Part shown: piece after piece, positions 60,363 through 64,000 of the stretch
Numbering within the stretch: the first letter of the stretch is position 1
Layout of the letters: every line of letters begins with the position of its first letter
From: Nitratireductor sp.
GTDB taxonomy: Bacteria; Pseudomonadota; Alphaproteobacteria; Rhizobiales; Rhizobiaceae
NCBI GenBank assembly: GCA_020637805.1
Contig: JACKJU010000001.1
Span: 1 to 64,000, forward strand
DNA length: 64,000 nucleotides
Direction: 5' to 3'
Made by a program: the position numbers and the translations under genes
Notes under the pieces: generated by a model
Database searches by the model: none
Told to the model about the DNA's origin: nothing
Seen by the model: the letters and a program-made list of their open reading frames with translations, nothing else

Positions 60363-61505
60363 ATGAAAATCAAGAACATGCTCATGTCTACTGCAGCAGC
60401 CATGGTCGCGCTGGGCGCTACCGCGGTTACGGTGCAGTCGGCTGACGAACTGCCGGCATGTGACAACTGCGCGAACTCCATGACCCTGGTGTCCTGGGGC
60501 GGCGCTTACCAGAATTCGCAGGTCAAAGCCTATGCAGAGCCCTACAAGGCGCTGACCGGCGTTGATATCGTCTGGGAAGAGGCTTCCAACGAGGCTGTTG
60601 CCAAGCTGCGCGCCATGAAGGAAGCCAACAACCTGACCTGGGATCTGGTTGACGTTGTTGCGTCCGACGCCATCCGTCTTTGCGACGAAGGCCTGGCACG
60701 CGAAATGGATGCCGATACCGAACTGGCAGCTGCTCCGGATGGCACGCCTGCTTCCGAAGACTTCGGCGACCTGATGGTTTCGGATTGCTTCATTCCGCAG
60801 ATCGTCTACTCGACCACTTTCGGATATCGCACCGACGTGGAAGCATGGAATGGCAAGACCCCGACCAATATCTGCGACGTGTTCGACACCGAAACCTTCC
60901 CGGGCAAGCGTTCGCTCGAGAAGCGCCCGATCAACAACATGGAATGGGCGCTGATCTGCGACGGCGTTGCCAAGGAAGACGTCTATGACGTTCTTTCCAC
61001 CCCGGAAGGCGTCGACAAGGCCCTGGCCAAGCTCGACACCATCAAGGACGATGTCGTGTGGTGGTCGGCTGGTGCCGAAACCCCGCAGCTGCTGGCTGAC
61101 GGCGAAGTCGTGATCGGTTCGACCTACAACGGTCGCCTGTTCTCCGTGATCGAAGAGCAGAAACAGCCGGTTGCGATGCTCTGGGATGCTCAGGTGTTCG
61201 ATCTTGACGGCTGGATCGTTCCGACCGGTCTTCCCGAGGATCGCCTGAACCGCGTCCTGCACTTCCTGAAGTTCGCAACGGACACGCAGCGCCTTGCAGA
61301 CCAGGCCAAGTACATCTCGTACGGCCCGGCACGCAAATCCTCGGCTCCGCTGGTTGGCAAGCACGCCGATCTCGGCATCGAGATGGCTCCGCACATGCCG
61401 ACGGATCCGGCCAACGCGAAGAACACCTTCCTCTATAACTACGAGTGGTGGGCTGACAACCGCGACGACCTGGACGCCAAGTTCCAGGCTTGGCTTGCCA
61501 AGTAA
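60363..61505 (+). CDS. potD: Polyamine-type ABC transporter periplasmic substrate-binding protein
   Basis: A 380-residue periplasmic protein with signal peptide MKIKNMLMSTAAAMVALGATAVTVQSA. The mature part has MTLVSWGGAYQNSQVKAYAEPY, the segment GVDIVWEEASNEAVAKLRAMKEANN and a C-terminal YEWWADNRDDLDAKFQAWLAK, typical of the PotD/PotF and related extracellular families. The ligand could also be another small cation or opine, so the symbol is by context. AAGGGAG precedes ATG, 100 bp after potA. Confidence 0.88.
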   Translation: MKIKNMLMSTAAAMVALGATAVTVQSADELPACDNCANSMTLVSWGGAYQNSQVKAYAEPYKALTGVDIVWEEASNEAVAKLRAMKEANNLTWDLVDVVASDAIRLCDEGLAREMDADTELAAAPDGTPASEDFGDLMVSDCFIPQIVYSTTFGYRTDVEAWNGKTPTNICDVFDTETFPGKRSLEKRPINNMEWALICDGVAKEDVYDVLSTPEGVDKALAKLDTIKDDVVWWSAGAETPQLLADGEVVIGSTYNGRLFSVIEEQKQPVAMLWDAQVFDLDGWIVPTGLPEDRLNRVLHFLKFATDTQRLADQAKYISYGPARKSSAPLVGKHADLGIEMAPHMPTDPANAKNTFLYNYEWWADNRDDLDAKFQAWLAK

Positions 61506-61521
61506 GTCTCTGAAAAAGAAT

Positions 61522-61545
61522 GGAAACCGGGTTCGCCCGGTTTCC
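61522..61545 (+). terminator. Intra-operon hairpin after the binding-protein gene
   Basis: GGAAACCGGG-TTCG-CCCGGTTTCC has a stable TTCG tetraloop and no T-run, 16 bases after the stop. It probably stabilises the binding-protein message rather than ending transcription fully. Confidence 0.65.
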
Positions 61546-61582
61546 AACTTCATTTGAATAACCGGCAAATTCCGAGGGACAG

Positions 61583-63202
61583 ATGAGCGATCCGGCCACA
61601 GCCGCGGTTACAGCAACTACTCCGGCAAGGGAAGAAGTGCTGACCACCCATGATGGGCAGCCTCTGAAGAAATCTCTCGCCAGGGCCCTTCGCCGGGAAA
61701 AGATGCGTGCGCTGATGCTTGTCGCGCCGCTCCTCATATTCATTCTGATCACATTCATATTCCCGATCGGGGACATGCTTTTCCGCTCGGTTGAAAACAA
61801 TATTGTCGGCGACACGCTTCCAGGCACTGTCCGGGCGTTGCAAAACTGGGATTCCCTGTCGGGCGAGGCGCCCGGTGAAACGGTTTTTGCCGCGTTCGCA
61901 GACGACATGATGGTCGCGCAGGAAGAAAAGACGCATACCCGTCTTGGCAGCAGGCTGAACTATGACCAGCCGGGCATTTCCTCTCTTTTCAGGAAATCTG
62001 GGCGGCGTATTGCGAAAATGGACAACGAGGCACAGGTCGAGGCATTCAAGGCCGCAAATCCGCTGTGGGGCGAGGCCGCCGGATGGCAGGCGCTGCGCAA
62101 CTCCGATGCCTGGCCTGACGCCCTGCCGGCAACCGCGATTTCGTGGGCGAATTTTTCGCGTTTCGTTGAATCCGACAAACGCGGCAAAGTCGATCCGGCC
62201 AACGAGGTTCCCTACAGCTTTACGTTTGCGGCGCTTGACGAGGACCTGAAGGCGATGCCGCCTGAAACGCTGCAGTCACTGGCCAGCAGCTCGAATGCGG
62301 ACGTTGCCGCGATGTTTGGCTCGCTGCAGGGCAAGGTGGCCGATATTCCGCCCAGCACCTACAAGGAACAGTTCCTGCAAGTCGACATGGATTGGGGGCT
62401 GGTTGAGAACTGGGCGACAATCAAGCGCCTCAGCCCCGAATTCACCGACGGATATTTCCTCGCTGCCGTGGATGCCGAACGCCGGGCGGACGGTGTTCAC
62501 ATGAAGCCGGAGAACGAACGCCTTTACATCATGCTGTTCTGGCGCACGATCCTGATGTCGGTCATGATCACCGTCTCGTGCATTTTGCTCGGATATCCGA
62601 TTGCCTACCTGCTGGCGAACCTGCCGGTGCGCACGTCCAACATGCTGATGATCCTGGTGCTGCTGCCGTTCTGGACCTCTTTGCTTGTCCGAACGTCCGC
62701 GTGGAAAGTGCTGTTGCAGCAGCAAGGCGTCATCAACGATGTTCTGGTCTGGATAGGTCTGATCGATGACACTAATCGCCTCGTAATGATCAACAACATG
62801 ACCGGTACGATCATCGCAATGACCCATATCCTGCTGCCGTTCATGATCCTGCCGCTGTTCTCGGTGATGAAGACGATTTCACCGTCCTATGTCCGCGCTG
62901 CGAAATCGATGGGTGCAACCGACTGGACGACCTTCTGGCGGATCTATTTCCCGAACACGGTGCCCGGTATCGGTGCCGGTTCGATTCTCGTATTCATTCT
63001 GGCAATCGGCTACTACATCACGCCGGAACTGGTTGGCGGCACCTCAGGTGTCTTCATCTCCAACCGTATTGCCTATCACATCTCGTCGTCGCTCAACTGG
63101 GGCTTGGCAGCTGCGCTCGGATCAATTCTGCTGATCCTGGTTCTTGGCCTGTACTGGCTCTACGACCGGATCGTCGGCATCGACAACGTCAAGCTGGGGT
63201 AA
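61583..63202 (+). CDS. potB: Polyamine-type ABC transporter permease with large periplasmic insertion
   Basis: Inner-membrane permease of 539 residues, nearly twice the usual PotB (about 285). The first membrane segment is MRALMLVAPLLIFILITFIF (residues 41-60). A hydrophilic stretch of about 250 residues (66-313) follows, then the normal permease core with five segments. The EAA loop is YVRAAKSMGATDWTTFWRIYFPN (about 436-459). The insertion carries no motif I recognise. ATG at 61583 follows GAGGGA. It is coupled to potC, six bases apart. Confidence 0.9.
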   Translation: MSDPATAAVTATTPAREEVLTTHDGQPLKKSLARALRREKMRALMLVAPLLIFILITFIFPIGDMLFRSVENNIVGDTLPGTVRALQNWDSLSGEAPGETVFAAFADDMMVAQEEKTHTRLGSRLNYDQPGISSLFRKSGRRIAKMDNEAQVEAFKAANPLWGEAAGWQALRNSDAWPDALPATAISWANFSRFVESDKRGKVDPANEVPYSFTFAALDEDLKAMPPETLQSLASSSNADVAAMFGSLQGKVADIPPSTYKEQFLQVDMDWGLVENWATIKRLSPEFTDGYFLAAVDAERRADGVHMKPENERLYIMLFWRTILMSVMITVSCILLGYPIAYLLANLPVRTSNMLMILVLLPFWTSLLVRTSAWKVLLQQQGVINDVLVWIGLIDDTNRLVMINNMTGTIIAMTHILLPFMILPLFSVMKTISPSYVRAAKSMGATDWTTFWRIYFPNTVPGIGAGSILVFILAIGYYITPELVGGTSGVFISNRIAYHISSSLNWGLAAALGSILLILVLGLYWLYDRIVGIDNVKLG

Positions 63203-63207
63203 GGAAA

Positions 63208-64000
63208 ATGGCAAAAGCTGGACTTCCCGTATTCAAACCCAGCCTTACAGGCTTCGTCGTTCCGCTGGTGGCTGCATTGGGGGCCGTATTCGGCTTTCTC
63301 TGGGGGCTATCCATGGGCAACGGGACGCTTGGGATTGTCTTAGGTGCCGTTCTGGGTGCTGCTATCGCCTATGTGCTGCCCACGGCAGTGCCGGTAAAGA
63401 AAACCGGTGTGCTGGGCGTCGCGATACTGATCGGTGTGCTGGGCTTTTTCCTTGGCGGAGCCGGCGGCGCGTTTGCCGGCGTCATCATTGGTGCGGTTGT
63501 CGGCAATGCGGCTTATTGGCTCGCGACGGGTGATTATCGCGCCGGCCTGCCACCTTATGCATCCAGCAACCAGGTTCTGTGGCATCATTTCTTCAGGATC
63601 GGGATTTGCGGTTTCATCTTCTTCTTCCTGATCGCCCCGATCATCACCATCATTCCACTGTCGTTCAACGCCGAGAATTTCTTCACCTTCACGAAGAAGA
63701 TGCTGACGCTTGATCCCGAGGGGTATTCGCTCAAGCATTACCGGGACTTCATGACAAACCCGGACTGGCAACTTGCGCTGAAAAACTCCTTCATGATCGC
63801 GCCGTTCGCCACCATTCTCGCGACCTCGTTCGGCACGCTTGCGGCAATCGGACTTTCGCAAAGCCATGTGCCTTTCCGCCGCGCCATCATGGCGGTGCTC
63901 ATCTCGCCGATGATCGTGCCGCTGATCATCTCGGCAGCAGGAATGTACTTCTTCTATTCCCGCATCGGCCTGCAGGGGACGTTCATCGGCGTCGTGCTCG
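63208..64000 (+). CDS. potC: Polyamine-type ABC transporter permease, N-terminal part (partial)
   Basis: The first 264 residues of the second permease; the gene runs off the right edge. The usual PotC first segment (RIGICGFIFFFLIAPIITIIPLSF) begins only at about residue 130. Before it lie 125 residues with several glycine-rich hydrophobic segments (GFVVPLVAALGAVFGFLWGL, LGIVLGAVLGAAIAYVLP, GVAILIGVLGFFLGGAGGAFAGVIIGAVVG), which a normal PotC lacks. ATG at 63208 follows AAGGAAA directly after the PotB stop. Confidence 0.88.
   Translation, partial: MAKAGLPVFKPSLTGFVVPLVAALGAVFGFLWGLSMGNGTLGIVLGAVLGAAIAYVLPTAVPVKKTGVLGVAILIGVLGFFLGGAGGAFAGVIIGAVVGNAAYWLATGDYRAGLPPYASSNQVLWHHFFRIGICGFIFFFLIAPIITIIPLSFNAENFFTFTKKMLTLDPEGYSLKHYRDFMTNPDWQLALKNSFMIAPFATILATSFGTLAAIGLSQSHVPFRRAIMAVLISPMIVPLIISAAGMYFFYSRIGLQGTFIGVVL

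Overview
The window reads as chromosomal DNA of an alphaproteobacterium of the order Hyphomicrobiales (Rhizobiales), closest in character to Phyllobacteriaceae or Rhizobiaceae relatives. This is inferred from gene content and not from a database search. The markers are a recA-alaS-(dedA)-icd neighbourhood, a B12-dependent ribonucleotide reductase, phosphatidylcholine synthase, an IalB-family protein, a DksA with one zinc-finger cysteine, and many LivHMGF and Pot transporters. No plasmid, prophage, insertion sequence, CRISPR array or rRNA was seen. One tRNA (Leu, anticodon TAA) is present.

Layout. 1-8 kb: the 5' part of nrdJ (runs off the left edge) behind a promoter covered by two NrdR boxes; a purine salvage gene (gpt), a CinA/MoaB-like protein, a two-domain Usp protein; an orphan branched-chain-amino-acid-type binding protein divergent from an IclR regulator and a TIM-barrel isomerase, with a pair of TGAAA-N4-TTTCA palindromes between them; tRNA-Leu. 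8.4-27.2 kb: an accessory-looking surface/secretion region with a degenerate GGDEF protein, a 1849-residue repeat adhesin, a complete Liv-type ABC transporter operon, a TolC-type outer-membrane protein, a Calx-beta/sugar-dehydrogenase/PA14 protein, and a 459-residue protein made almost only of one repeated module. 27.4-43 kb: a large MscS channel, a small exported protein, an MFS transporter, dksA, a FrnE-like DsbA protein, a YejA-type binding protein, an IalB protein, hspQ, an AEC carrier, a UbiH-family hydroxylase, pcs, a rhomboid protease, a CBS-domain protein and a patatin phospholipase. 43.6-64 kb: core genes recA, alaS, icd, trmJ-like, murI, rpsD and ttcA mixed with membrane proteins (DedA, PAP2, DMT), then a polyamine-type ABC transporter operon potA-D-B-C that runs off the right edge.

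The most unusual part is 8.4-27.2 kb. Three predicted extracellular proteins (9200-14749, 22353-25394, 25844-27223) share one ~60-70 residue module. It occurs once, divergently, at the N-terminus of the adhesin, four times in tandem in the dehydrogenase protein, and five times in the third protein. The module resembles the segment that often follows RTX arrays in type I secretion substrates, but here it is tandemly amplified without an RTX array. The last modules of the two smaller proteins are near copies of each other and form both C-termini, so they may act as a shared secretion or cap signal. A TolC homologue is divergent from the dehydrogenase gene. A perfect sigma-54 -24/-12 element precedes that gene and a one-base-off copy precedes the third protein. 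The ABC and membrane-fusion parts of a type I exporter are not in this window.

Start codons were chosen from ribosome binding sites and family lengths. Where this shortens the longest open frame, the reason is given.
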